From Streptomyces sp. NRRL F-525 (GTDB taxonomy: Bacteria; Actinomycetota; Actinomycetes; Streptomycetales; Streptomycetaceae), in assembly GCF_000716605.1 (NCBI RefSeq), contig NZ_JNXE01000046.1, positions 60,805-124,804 on the forward strand: a stretch of 64,000 nucleotides of DNA, in the 5' to 3' direction. Within the stretch, counting starts at the first letter, position 1, and the number at the start of each line of letters is the position of its first letter. Made by a program: the position numbers and the translations under genes. The notes beneath the pieces are model-generated. The model did not search any database and had not been told where the DNA came from. It saw nothing but the letters and a program-made list of their open reading frames with translations. Shown piece by piece: positions 42,665 to 51,005 of this stretch.

Positions 42665-44206
42665 TTAGTACGGGCGGTGGGTCATCCGGCGGCGCCACCA
42701 TGCGACGGCCGCGCCGATCAGCAGGACACCGGCGACACCGGAGGCCGCCGAGGCGACCATCAGCATCATGTTGTTGCTGTCGGAGGAGGATCCCGCCGGC
42801 TGCAACGCGTCGCCCAGCTGGTTCTTGACGTCGCTGCCGCTGGTCGTGCCCTTGGCGAGCGGGCCGCGGGAACCCGAGGTGGGCTCGGCGACGTACGGGA
42901 AGTACTTCTCGAAGCCCTTGTCGTTCTTGTCGACCGCGTCGCCCAAGTCGTTCTTGGAACCGACGAGTTCACCCTCCATGACCTGGAGCGCGGAGTCGAT
43001 CACGTCGTCGGTGAGCCGACGGCCGTTCGGGAAGCCCGCGTTGTCGCCGTCGAGGACACCGAGGCGCTTGGGGTGCGCGGCCGGCTTGATCGACGTGTTC
43101 AGGCGCAGCATCTCCGACGGCTTCGCGTACGGCTGCTCGGTGTTGAGGCCCTTGACGCCCGTGAGGAACACGCTGACGAGGTCGTTGCGCGGCTCGCTCG
43201 GTGCCTTGATCTTGTAGATCGACTCGATGAGCTTGGGGATCTCGGGCTCGGTCACGTTCTTCAGGAACTGCGCGTCGTCCTTGGGCTCGGACGCGTTGAA
43301 CTTGTCCTTGTCCTTCTGCGGGTTGACGACCTCGTTGACCAACGGGTTGCCCAGCCGCGAGACCTGCGTGTAGTACCCCTGCGCGTTCTTGCGCTGGGTC
43401 GTGGAGTAAATACCCACGGTCGGGCGGGACTTGGACTGCCGGATCAGGTCGTTCGGCACCTGGAGGGCGATCGTGTTGACGTTGTAGCCCTTGAGGGTGT
43501 CGTTGCCGACCTCGCTCAGGTTGCCGCCGTAGAGCAGGTCGAAGACGCGCAGGTCCGCGAAGAACGGGTCGTCGGCCTGGCCCGCGAAGGTCGCGCCGCC
43601 GTTGGTCGTCTTGTAGATCGCCTGCGAGCGCAGCTTGGCGTAGTCCGGCATCGACGCGTCGCCGACGTCCGAGGGCGCCGCCGGGATGTCGTCGGCGATC
43701 TTCGTCTTGTAGACCGCCTTGCCCTTCTTCAGCTTGATCAGCTCGACGTCGTACGACTGCGTGATGTTGAGGTCGGGGTCGGTGAGGCTGGTGACCGGAC
43801 CCGTGTTGTAGAGGAACGTCTTCTTGTTCTTGATCTGCGTGCTGAAGGTGTAGCGGAAGATGAAGTCGTCCAGCGCGTCACCGTTGTTGTCGATGTGCAG
43901 GTCGTACTGGGCGTCGTCCGCGAACTGGTAGAAGTTCGGGCCGCCGGCGGGCTCCTCGAACGGTATCCAGTTCGCCACGATCGTCGTGGTGTCCGGCTTG
44001 TCCGGGCTGACGAACGCGTACAGGTCCGTGTTGTCGTACTGCGGGGTCCCCGAGATCAGGGGAGCCTCCCGGTGGGAGGAGGCCGCGGCCACTCCCGGTT
44101 CCAGCGCGGCCGTACCGGCGGCTGCGAGCCCCCCGGCGGCCAGCGCGCCACATACGAGGGCCGCGAGCTTCCTGCGTCCCGCACCGCTCCTGGAGATAGG
44201 TGTCAT
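42665..44206 (-). CDS. DUF4331 surface protein
   Basis: A 513-residue protein of the DUF4331 family. A signal peptide ends near residue 40 and the mature N-terminus has the family hallmark SSHREAPLISGTPQYDNTDL with YAFVSPD. A DUF4331 body follows, then a Ser-rich stalk and a C-terminal helix (MLMVASAASGVAGVLLIGAA) with an Arg-rich stop-transfer tail. It should face the outside, anchored at the membrane. The family's role is not established. The ATG at 44206 is preferred over a TTG seven codons upstream. Its upstream region holds a SigK-like promoter. Confidence 0.88.
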   Translation of the reverse strand: MTPISRSGAGRRKLAALVCGALAAGGLAAAGTAALEPGVAAASSHREAPLISGTPQYDNTDLYAFVSPDKPDTTTIVANWIPFEEPAGGPNFYQFADDAQYDLHIDNNGDALDDFIFRYTFSTQIKNKKTFLYNTGPVTSLTDPDLNITQSYDVELIKLKKGKAVYKTKIADDIPAAPSDVGDASMPDYAKLRSQAIYKTTNGGATFAGQADDPFFADLRVFDLLYGGNLSEVGNDTLKGYNVNTIALQVPNDLIRQSKSRPTVGIYSTTQRKNAQGYYTQVSRLGNPLVNEVVNPQKDKDKFNASEPKDDAQFLKNVTEPEIPKLIESIYKIKAPSEPRNDLVSVFLTGVKGLNTEQPYAKPSEMLRLNTSIKPAAHPKRLGVLDGDNAGFPNGRRLTDDVIDSALQVMEGELVGSKNDLGDAVDKNDKGFEKYFPYVAEPTSGSRGPLAKGTTSGSDVKNQLGDALQPAGSSSDSNNMMLMVASAASGVAGVLLIGAAVAWWRRRMTHRPY

Positions 44207-44245
44207 GCCGTCCGTCCTCAGTGCCAACTTGCCTGACGCACGAGG

Positions 44246-44272
44246 ATTCGGAGCAGGTGCCGGGGCGGATTG
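44246..44272 (-). promoter_or_regulatory. SigK-like promoter of the DUF4331 gene
   Basis: On the minus strand CAATCC (44267-44272) is followed by 16 bases and CGAAT (44246-44250), 39 bases before the DUF4331 ATG. It matches the CCATCC-N16/17-CGAA pattern I recall for mycobacterial SigK promoters, five of six at -35. A second copy faces the opposite way at 44348. Confidence 0.6.
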
Positions 44273-44347
44273 GTCAAACCTGAAAAGTTTTTTTGGCGCC
44301 TTCCAATCCGTCCCTTGACCCGCGTTTTGGGCGCCCTGATCCGTAAC

Positions 44348-44374
44348 CCATCCGTAGAGGTGTTCGCTACGAAC
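44348..44374 (+). promoter_or_regulatory. SigK-like autoregulatory promoter
   Basis: CCATCC (44348-44353), a 16-base spacer and CGAAC (44370-44374) lie 28 bases before the sigma gene ATG. The -10 element is part of the palindrome GTTCG-CTA-CGAAC (44362-44374). ECF sigma genes are often read from their own promoter type. Confidence 0.65.
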
Positions 44375-44402
44375 GCCTCGTGTGACGGGATGTGATGAGG
44401 GG

Positions 44403-44978
44403 ATGGGCCGCGTGCGGTCGAAGAGTGGGGGACGGGTGGAGGCCGACGAGCTCCTGGTGCAGGTCGCGGCAGGTGATCAACGGGCCTTCGAGGAGCTGTA
44501 CGGACTGGTGTCCGGGCCGGTGTTCGGACTGGTGCGCCGCGTGGTGCGCGACCCGGCGCAGTCCGAGGAGGTGTCCCAGGAGGTGCTGCTGGAGATGTGG
44601 CGGTCCGCCGCCCGCTTCGACCCCGGCCGGGGCAGCGCCCTGTCCTGGGTCCTCACCCTCGCCCACCGCCGGGCCGTCGACCGGGTGCGCAGCGCCCGCG
44701 CGGCCGGTGAACGCGAGCAGCGCGAGGCCCGCCGCTCCCACCACCCCGCCTTCGACCAGGTGACCGAGGAGGTCGAGGCAGGCCTGGAACGGCAGTTGGT
44801 GCGCCGCTGCCTGGACCGCCTCACGGCGCTGCAACGGCAGTCCGTCACCCTCGCCTATTACGACGGCTATACGTACCGTGAAGTGGCCGAGCGGCTCTCG
44901 CTGCCGCTGGGCACGGTCAAGACCCGCATGCGTGACGGACTCACCCGGCTGCGCGACTGCCTGGGAGGTGTCGCATGA
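44403..44978 (+). CDS. sigK: ECF sigma factor (SigK-like)
   Basis: A 191-residue ECF sigma factor. Region 2 (about residues 25-90) contains FGLVRRVVRDPAQSEEVSQE and WRSAARFDPGRGSALSWV; region 4 (about 130-190) has LTALQRQSVTLAYYDGYTYR and PLGTVKTRMRDGLTRLR. The length and motifs fit the SigK group. The ATG at 44403 is preferred over GTG 44382, which would leave only seven bases between the start and the -10 element. It overlaps the anti-sigma gene (ATGA). It probably directs its own operon and the divergent DUF4331 genes. Confidence 0.88.
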   Translation: MGRVRSKSGGRVEADELLVQVAAGDQRAFEELYGLVSGPVFGLVRRVVRDPAQSEEVSQEVLLEMWRSAARFDPGRGSALSWVLTLAHRRAVDRVRSARAAGEREQREARRSHHPAFDQVTEEVEAGLERQLVRRCLDRLTALQRQSVTLAYYDGYTYREVAERLSLPLGTVKTRMRDGLTRLRDCLGGVA

Positions 44979-45814
44979 GCGCTCTCGCCCGACTGTTCGG
45001 CCGGGGGGACGTCCACTCGCTCGCGGCCCCCTACGCCCTGGACGCCCTGGAACCCGGTGAGCGCCGCCAGTTCGAGAAACACCTCAGGGGCTGCGACCGC
45101 TGCGCCGAGGAGGTGCGCGCGCTGACCGAGGACGCGGTCCGGCTGGCCTGGTCCACGGCCGCCCAGCCACCGCTCGCCATGCGCGACCGCGTGCTGGCCG
45201 CCGTACGGCAGACGCCGCAGGAACCCGGACCCCTTCGGGAACATGTGCGGGAACCACAGGCGCGGGAGTACACACCCCGGCTGCCGGCACATGTGTGGGG
45301 CACACAGCCGCAGGCGTCGCGCGCCCGCGTGCCCCAACGCCGCCCGTTCTTCGTGCCGTTCGCCACCGCGACGGCCACCGCGGCCCTCGTCGTGGCCTCG
45401 CTCTTCGCCGTGCAGGCGAACAAGACACAGGACAAGCTGGACGCCGCGCAGGCTCAGTCGCGTGACATCGCACACGTTCTCGCAGCTCCCGACGCCCGTG
45501 CGACCACCGGCGCGGACACCGCGGGCCGGAGCATCGGCGTGATCGCCTCCGCCTCCGAGGGGCGCGCGGTCGTCACCCTGAGCGGATACGGCGCGCTGCC
45601 GAGCGGGCGCGTGCATCAACTGTGGCTGATGCGCCCCGATGTGCAACCGCGCTCCCTCGGGCTCTTCAAGGACGACACGCCCTTGGTGGCCACCGGACTC
45701 GACAAAACTGCAACATCACTCGCAGTGACCGTCGAGCCCGACGGGGGCTCAGCGCAGCCCACAACTCAGCCAGTTGTCCAACTCGCCCTGAAATCGGTCG
45801 GATTCGGAGAGTAA
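44975..45814 (+). CDS. rskA: Zinc-finger anti-sigma factor (RskA-like)
   Basis: A 279-residue anti-sigma factor. The cytoplasmic N-terminus has the ZAS zinc motif H-x3-C-x2-C (His36, Cys40, Cys43 in KHLRGCDRCAEEV). One helix at about 126-147 is followed by an extracytoplasmic RskA domain with VVTLSGYGALPSGRVHQLWL and the typical C-terminal beta part. It should hold SigK inactive until cleaved by regulated proteolysis on a signal outside the cell. The start overlaps the sigma stop by four bases. The inducing signal is unknown; the adjacent metal genes suggest metal or redox stress. Confidence 0.88.
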   Translation: MSALARLFGRGDVHSLAAPYALDALEPGERRQFEKHLRGCDRCAEEVRALTEDAVRLAWSTAAQPPLAMRDRVLAAVRQTPQEPGPLREHVREPQAREYTPRLPAHVWGTQPQASRARVPQRRPFFVPFATATATAALVVASLFAVQANKTQDKLDAAQAQSRDIAHVLAAPDARATTGADTAGRSIGVIASASEGRAVVTLSGYGALPSGRVHQLWLMRPDVQPRSLGLFKDDTPLVATGLDKTATSLAVTVEPDGGSAQPTTQPVVQLALKSVGFGE

Positions 45815-45942
45815 TCAAGGAGGGGTCGTCAACACCCTTACGGGGAAGGTGAATCCCGAGACCTCGATACACGAGTGCTCGGTTGGGGCGATAGGGTTAC
45901 CCTGCCCGGGCCGGGTGGAGTCGTACGCGGGTGGGGAGTGAC

Positions 45943-46209
45943 ATGGAACAGATAGTGCGCAGCAGGGCAAGGGTCCCTGCGATCACGTGCGGGAGCAGCG
46001 CGACCAGTTCGCGCCTCGACCGCCATCTCTCGGTGCTGGGCGGCCCTGTCGTCCCGCAGCGCGAGACGGCAGAGGCGACCTCGCTGATGCGTGAGCTGAC
46101 CTCGCGTGACACCACGCAGGAACGCAGCGCCACAGGTACCCGAGTGAGCCGCGTCAAGCTCTTCGCGCCACTGCGCAGGCTGCGCCGCTCGCTGTTCGGC
46201 GGGCGCTGA
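45943..46209 (+). CDS. Small basic protein of unknown function
   Basis: An 88-residue protein starting at ATG 45943 with GGGGAG upstream. It is rich in Arg, Ser and Thr and carries a C-terminal basic stretch with KLFAPLRRLRRSLFGGR. There is no membrane helix, although the end could form an amphipathic helix. It resembles small conserved actinobacterial proteins without a known role. It lies 128 bases after the anti-sigma gene and ends in a hairpin shared with the converging CoA-transferase. Confidence 0.65.
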   Translation: MEQIVRSRARVPAITCGSSATSSRLDRHLSVLGGPVVPQRETAEATSLMRELTSRDTTQERSATGTRVSRVKLFAPLRRLRRSLFGGR

Positions 46210-46255
46210 GCAACTCCTCGGCGCCCCCGGGGAGTTCCCGGGGGCCCGCGCTCAG
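46206..46255. terminator. Bidirectional terminator
   Basis: GCCCCCGGG (46223-46231) pairs with CCCGGGGGC (46237-46245). Outer arms CTGAGC (46206-46211) and GCTCAG (46250-46255) extend it and cover both converging stop codons. Confidence 0.8.
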
Positions 46256-47460
46256 GCGACCACGCCGTCCCGGCGCAGTGCTGCGATCTCTACGTCCGCC
46301 ATCCCCACGGCACGCAGCAGCGCCACGGTGTGCTCCCCGAGCGCGGGCACGTCGCCCATTCGTGCCTCGCCTCCGCCCGGCAAGGTGATGGGCGGCAGCA
46401 GCGCCCGCAGCGGCCCGACCGGCGAACCCACCTCCCGCCACCGCTCCCGGGCTGCCAACTGCGGGTGCTCCGCCAGCTGTTGTACGTCCCTGAGCCGCGC
46501 GCAGGCCACCCCCGCGCGCTCCAGCAGCCCCACGGCCTCGTCGGCGCCGAGCCCACCCAGCGCCTCGCCGACGAGGGCGTCGGTGCGCTCCCGGTTCACG
46601 ACCCGCGCCGCGTTCGTCGCGAAGTCGGGATCGGTCCCCAACTCCGGCCGCCGGACGACCTGTTCGGCCAGGCGCCGCCACTCCCGGTCGTTCTGCACCG
46701 ACAACAGCACCCGCCCGCCGTCGGCCGTGGGATAGGCGTCGTACGGCGCGATGACGGCGTGCGCAAGTCCCGTGCGCGCCGGGGGAGTTCCACCGTGCAT
46801 CGCGTGGTGCAGGGGATGCCCCATCCACTCCGCGAGCGCGTCCAGCATCGACACCTCCACCGGCCCACCGCGCCCGCTCACACCCCGGCGCACGAGCGCC
46901 GCGAGCACACCGGAGAAGGCGTACATGGCCGCCGCGATGTCGGCGGCCGGAATCCCGGCCTTCACGGGCTGCTCCGGCGTCCCGGTCACCGACACCAGCC
47001 CCGCCTCGCACTGCACGAGCATGTCGTAGGCCCGCTTGCCGGCGTACGGCCCGCTCGGCCCGTACCCGGAGATGTCCACGGCGACCAGCCGAGGATGCGC
47101 GGCACACAGCGAGGCCGCGTCGAGCCCGAGCCGGGCGGCGGCTCCGTGCGCGAGGTTCTGCACGAACACGTCGGCGTCGGCGATGAGTTGACGGACGACG
47201 TCGACCCCGCGCGGGTCCTTCAGATCCAGCGCGATGGACTCCTTCCCCCGGTTGCACCACACGAAGTGCGAGGCCAGACCGCCCGCCGCGGTGTCGTAAC
47301 CGCGTGCGAAGTCACCGCCGTCGATCCGCTCGACCTTGATCACCCGGGCGCCGAGATCGGCGAGTTGGCGGGTGGCGAAGGGGGCGGCGACGGCCTGTTC
47401 GACGGCGACGACGGTGATGCCCTCCAGGGGCAGCGGCAAGGGCTCCATGCCGGGGATCAT
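46252..47460 (-). CDS. Class III CoA-transferase (CaiB/BaiF family)
   Basis: A 402-residue acyl-CoA transferase. The N-terminal PLEGITVVAVEQAVAAPFAT and RVIKVERIDGGDFAR are typical, and the catalytic Asp lies in KRAYDMLVQCEAGLVSVTG, aligned with the FRC nucleophile Asp. The C-terminal domain carries the hinge with GHPLHHAM. Family members move CoA between carboxylic acids such as oxalate, succinate or bile acids. The partner acids are unknown here. It is divergent from the AbgB-like peptidase. Confidence 0.88.
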   Translation of the reverse strand: MIPGMEPLPLPLEGITVVAVEQAVAAPFATRQLADLGARVIKVERIDGGDFARGYDTAAGGLASHFVWCNRGKESIALDLKDPRGVDVVRQLIADADVFVQNLAHGAAARLGLDAASLCAAHPRLVAVDISGYGPSGPYAGKRAYDMLVQCEAGLVSVTGTPEQPVKAGIPAADIAAAMYAFSGVLAALVRRGVSGRGGPVEVSMLDALAEWMGHPLHHAMHGGTPPARTGLAHAVIAPYDAYPTADGGRVLLSVQNDREWRRLAEQVVRRPELGTDPDFATNAARVVNRERTDALVGEALGGLGADEAVGLLERAGVACARLRDVQQLAEHPQLAARERWREVGSPVGPLRALLPPITLPGGGEARMGDVPALGEHTVALLRAVGMADVEIAALRRDGVVA

Positions 47461-47543
47461 GTCCCGCGTCTGACACCTTTGTCATGTGGGGAGCATGATG
47501 CGTATGGCTGATGCACCGATCCCCGCCGCTCCCGGAGGCGCCC

Positions 47544-49190
47544 GTGTGTGACCCCCACGACCAGCACGAACACGAGACGACGACCGCCGCCGACCCGGTG
47601 ATGGCGGCCTCCGCCCACATCGCGGCGCCCACCTACGTCCCACCCACGGGCCTCGCCCGGGACAGCCCCGCGAAGACGACCGCGCTGGACTGGATCGCCG
47701 ACCACACGGACCGCATCACCGGCCTCAACGCCGAGATCTGGGAGTACGCCGAACTAAGCCTGCGCGAGTGGAAGTCGTCGCTAGCCGTGGCAGCGTTCCT
47801 CGAACAGGCGGGATTCCAGGTCGAGTTCGGCACGGCCGGCTTCCCCACGGCCTTCACCGCCACCTTCTCCCACGGCACCGGCGGCCCGGTCCTCGGATTC
47901 AGCGGCGAGTACGACGCGCTGCCCGGCCTCTCCCAGCACAGCGGCGTCGGCCACCACGACCCGCGCGAGTACGTCCACGACCCGTTCGCACCCGGCTACG
48001 GTCCAGGACACGGCTGCGGCCACTGCGCCCTCGGCACGGCGGCGGCATCGGCCGCGGCGGCCGTCGCGCAGGCCGCACAACGACACCAACTCCCCGTCAC
48101 CGTCCGCTTCTTCGGCTCGACCGCCGAGGAGAACCTGATCGGCAAGACCTACGCGGTCAGCCAGGGCGTCTACGACGGCCTCGACGCCTTCCTCGACTGG
48201 CACCCCTCGACCTCCAACGCCACCGGCTGGGGCAGCAGCACCGCGATGACGGCGGTGACCTTCACCTTCCTGGGCGTGGCCGGTCACGGCGGCCACGCGC
48301 TCGGCAACAAGAGCGCGTTGGACGCGGCCGTGATGATGGCGACCCTCTCCGAGTTCCTCCGCGAGGAGAACCTGGCGCCGAGCGGACGCCTCCACTGGGT
48401 GATCAACAACGGGGGTGACATCCCGAACGTCACCCCCGAGATCGCGGAGATCAGTTACTACGTCCGCGAGGGCAGCCCCGCCCGCGTCCAGGTCCTCCTC
48501 GACAAGGTGATCGCCGTCTCCGAGGCGGCGGCGAAGGCCTCGCAGACGTCGGTACGGCACCGCATCACCGCGGCCTGCTGGAACCAACTACCCTCCAGGG
48601 CCTTCGCGGAGCTGATGTACGACAACATGCGGCAGCTCGGTCCGCCCGAATTCACCGAGGAGGCCCAGCAGTTGGCGCGGGACCTGCAGGAGTCCCTCGG
48701 CCTTCCGCAGCAGGGCCTGCACACCGAGATCGCCGAACTCACCCCGCCCAACCCCGTGTTCCTCGGCGGCGGCTCGACGGACGTCGCCGACATCAGCTGG
48801 AACGTCCCGACCGTCTCCATGGGCGCCGCCCTCGCCCCCATCGGCAGCAAGCTGCACACCTGGGCCCTCACCTCCTGCGCGGCGTCGGCCCCCGGCCGGG
48901 CAACCGTCATCGCCGCCGCCCGCTACCTCACGGCGACGGCGATCGACCTCCTCACCCAGCCGGAACAACTCGGGGCGATCAAGGCCGAGTTCGAGGAACG
49001 CAGGGAGGGCGTCGATTGGCGGACCGCGCTACCCGACGGCTACGAACCGCCCATGTACGAACCCCCGGAGTGGTTCCTGGAGCGGACGGGCCAGACCTGG
49101 CCGCCGGACAACATCACCTGGCCGCCCCAACGGGTGGTGTCCCAGGAGAAGTTCTCGTCCTTGGGGCCCGAACTGCCGCCTCAGCGGTAG
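47544..49190 (+). CDS. M20-family amidohydrolase (AbgB-like)
   Basis: A 548-residue metallopeptidase of family M20, AbgB-like (aminobenzoyl-glutamate hydrolase subunit B type). Hallmarks are NAEIWEYAELSLREWKSS, the metal site GPGHGCGHCALG with Asp/His ligands, and FFGSTAEENLIGK. The lid domain follows. The GTG at 47544 is chosen because GGAGG precedes it by five bases; a start at 47511 lacks a ribosome site. The C-terminal 100 residues extend past most relatives (GYEPPMYEPPEWFLERTG). It may use pterin-like amides. No clear partner gene is present. Confidence 0.83.
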   Translation: MCDPHDQHEHETTTAADPVMAASAHIAAPTYVPPTGLARDSPAKTTALDWIADHTDRITGLNAEIWEYAELSLREWKSSLAVAAFLEQAGFQVEFGTAGFPTAFTATFSHGTGGPVLGFSGEYDALPGLSQHSGVGHHDPREYVHDPFAPGYGPGHGCGHCALGTAAASAAAAVAQAAQRHQLPVTVRFFGSTAEENLIGKTYAVSQGVYDGLDAFLDWHPSTSNATGWGSSTAMTAVTFTFLGVAGHGGHALGNKSALDAAVMMATLSEFLREENLAPSGRLHWVINNGGDIPNVTPEIAEISYYVREGSPARVQVLLDKVIAVSEAAAKASQTSVRHRITAACWNQLPSRAFAELMYDNMRQLGPPEFTEEAQQLARDLQESLGLPQQGLHTEIAELTPPNPVFLGGGSTDVADISWNVPTVSMGAALAPIGSKLHTWALTSCAASAPGRATVIAAARYLTATAIDLLTQPEQLGAIKAEFEERREGVDWRTALPDGYEPPMYEPPEWFLERTGQTWPPDNITWPPQRVVSQEKFSSLGPELPPQR

Positions 49191-49194
49191 CGAT

Positions 49195-49977
49195 TCAGCG
49201 CTCGCCGTGCGCGTACCGGTGTACGGCGAGCGGGGCGAACACCGCGATGAGTGCGGCGCACCAGGCGAGCGACCCGGCGATCGGATGGGCCACGGGCCAG
49301 GCAGCGCCCTCAGGGATGGGGGAGTTGCCGAACAGGTACCGCAGGGCCGTTGTCACCGCGCTGATCGGGTTCCACTCGGCCAGCGTGCGCAGCCAGCCCG
49401 GCAGCCGGTCGGTCGGGATGTACGCGTTGGACAGCAGCGGCAGCATGAAGGTCGCGCTGCCGAGCTGCCCGGCCGCCTCCTCGCTGCGCGAGGCCAGCCC
49501 GAGCAGGATGCCGACCCAGGCACAGGCGAACCGGAACAGCAGCAACAGGCCCACAGCGGCGGCCGCTTGGAGTGCCGACCCCTCGATACGCCAGCCCACC
49601 GCGAGGCCGACCAGCAGGAACGGCACGGTACCGGCCGCCGTGACGACCAGGTCGGCGGTCGCCTGCCCGAGCGGTACGGCCGCCCTGCTCATCGGCAGGG
49701 TGCGGAAGCGGTCCGTCACGCCCCGGTGCGAGTCCTGGGCGGCCTGGAACATGCCCGTCATGATCCCGTTGGCGGCGGTCGCGACCAGCAACCCGGGGAC
49801 GAGATAGGAGCGGTACGCGTCACCCGGCATCGCGAGCGCGCTGCCGAAGACGTACCCGAAGAACAGCAGCATCGTGATCGGCATGGTCTGGGTGAGGATC
49901 ACCAGCGCCGGATTGTTCCGCACCCGCCGCAACTGCCGGCCGAGCATCGCGCTGCCGTCGTACGCCAGGGTGCTCAC
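49195..49977 (-). CDS. ABC-2 type export permease (DrrB-like)
   Basis: A 260-residue permease with six helices and the ABC-2 pattern (SALAMPGDAYRSYLVPGLLV, then WNPISAVTTALRYLFGN near the end). It has the size and topology of DrrB. Its start overlaps the ATPase stop by four bases. The substrate is unknown; related pairs export daunorubicin and other antibiotics. Part of a transporter pair probably controlled by the divergent TetR protein. Confidence 0.88.
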   Translation of the reverse strand: MSTLAYDGSAMLGRQLRRVRNNPALVILTQTMPITMLLFFGYVFGSALAMPGDAYRSYLVPGLLVATAANGIMTGMFQAAQDSHRGVTDRFRTLPMSRAAVPLGQATADLVVTAAGTVPFLLVGLAVGWRIEGSALQAAAAVGLLLLFRFACAWVGILLGLASRSEEAAGQLGSATFMLPLLSNAYIPTDRLPGWLRTLAEWNPISAVTTALRYLFGNSPIPEGAAWPVAHPIAGSLAWCAALIAVFAPLAVHRYAHGER

Positions 49978-50942
49978 GCGGCACGCTCCTCGAGGTCGGC
50001 GGGGGTGCCCCGTTCCGTGTCGGTGAGGCGGAGGAACACGTCGTCCAGGGTCGGCGGTCGCATGCTCGCGTCGAGCAACGGCACGCCCGCCGCGTCGAGT
50101 TCGCGGACGAGCCGGGGCAGCGTGAGTGTCGGGTCGCCGGTGACCGCGCCGACGGCGTTGCGCTCGTGGTCGAACGACGGCTCGGCGCCGGTGAGTTGGT
50201 CGAGGACACCGGCCGCCTTCGCCAGGGCGTCCGCGTGTGCGACGACGACCTCGGCGTACGTCCCGATGAGCGCCTTCAGCTGGGCCGGTGAACCGCTGTG
50301 CGCGACCCGCCCCTTGTCCACCAGGGCGATGTCGTCGGCGAGTTGGTCGGCCTCCTCCAGGTACTGCGTGGTCAGCAGCACGGTCGTACCCTCCCCCTTC
50401 AGGTCCCGTACGGCGTCCCAGATCCGGTTCCGGCTGGCCGGGTCGAGCCCGGCCGTCGGTTCGTCGAGGAACAGCACGTCGGGGCGTCGTATGAGACTCG
50501 CCGCGAGGTCGAGGCGGCGGCGCATCCCGCCCGAGTAGGTGGACGCGGGCCGGTCGGCGGACTCGGTCAGGCCGAAGCGGTCCAGCAGCTCGGCGGCGCG
50601 CTCGGCAGGACCCCGCACCCGGTGCAGCCGCGCGAACAGGCGCAGGTTCTGCCGGCCGGTGAGGTCGCCGTCGACCGACGCGTACTGCCCGGTGACGCCG
50701 ATCCTGCGCCGTACGGCCGAAGCCTCCCGGACGAGATCGTGCCCGGCGATCCGCGCGGAGCCGGCGTCGGGCCGCAGCAGCGTGGTGAGCAGTCGTACGG
50801 CCGTGGTCTTGCCCGCGCCGTTCGGCCCGAGGACCCCGCAGACCGTGCCCTGCGCCACCGCCAGGTCCAGCCCGCGCAGGGCGTGCACAGCGCCGAAGCG
50901 CTTCTCCAGACCTTCACTAAGTACAGCGTACGTAGTAGTCAT
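49974..50942 (-). CDS. ABC exporter ATP-binding subunit (DrrA-like)
   Basis: A 322-residue ATPase. Walker A GPNGAGKTT at 39-47, signature YSGGMRRRLDLAA, Walker B DVLFLDEPTAGLDP and the H-loop TTQYLEEADQLADD are complete. The C-terminal 80 residues contain the DrrA-type extension (TLTLPRLVRELDAAGVPLLD). The ATG at 50942 is used because it is the first residue of the family core (TTTYAVLSEGLEKRFG). It energises the permease at 49195. Its start lies between the two TetR operator copies, one inside the first codons. Confidence 0.9.
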   Translation of the reverse strand: MTTTYAVLSEGLEKRFGAVHALRGLDLAVAQGTVCGVLGPNGAGKTTAVRLLTTLLRPDAGSARIAGHDLVREASAVRRRIGVTGQYASVDGDLTGRQNLRLFARLHRVRGPAERAAELLDRFGLTESADRPASTYSGGMRRRLDLAASLIRRPDVLFLDEPTAGLDPASRNRIWDAVRDLKGEGTTVLLTTQYLEEADQLADDIALVDKGRVAHSGSPAQLKALIGTYAEVVVAHADALAKAAGVLDQLTGAEPSFDHERNAVGAVTGDPTLTLPRLVRELDAAGVPLLDASMRPPTLDDVFLRLTDTERGTPADLEERAA

Positions 50943-50977
50943 GGGGTGACCATAGCGCACTACGTACGCTGTACGTA
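50918..50977. promoter_or_regulatory. Duplicated TetR operator
   Basis: Two 17-bp sites match TA(C/A)GTAC-N3-GTACGTA: TAAGTACAGCGTACGTA (50918-50934) and TACGTACGCTGTACGTA (50961-50977), the second a perfect 7+3+7 palindrome. They also form a larger 16-bp inverted repeat. The centres are 43 bp apart. The left site lies within codons 3-9 of the ATPase gene. Confidence 0.75.
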
Positions 50978-51005
50978 ACTAGGATGGTCGTCGAGGTGAT
51001 GATCA

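Noticed and set aside
44382..44402. GTG start for the sigma factor seven codons upstream
   Set aside because: It would begin seven bases after the -10 element of the putative promoter, with no ribosome site.
47503..47550. Short ATG frame (MADAPIPAAPGGARV) just before the AbgB-like gene
   Set aside because: It ends after 15 codons; the GTG at 47544 with its GGAGG site is the real start. It could be a leader peptide, but nothing supports this.
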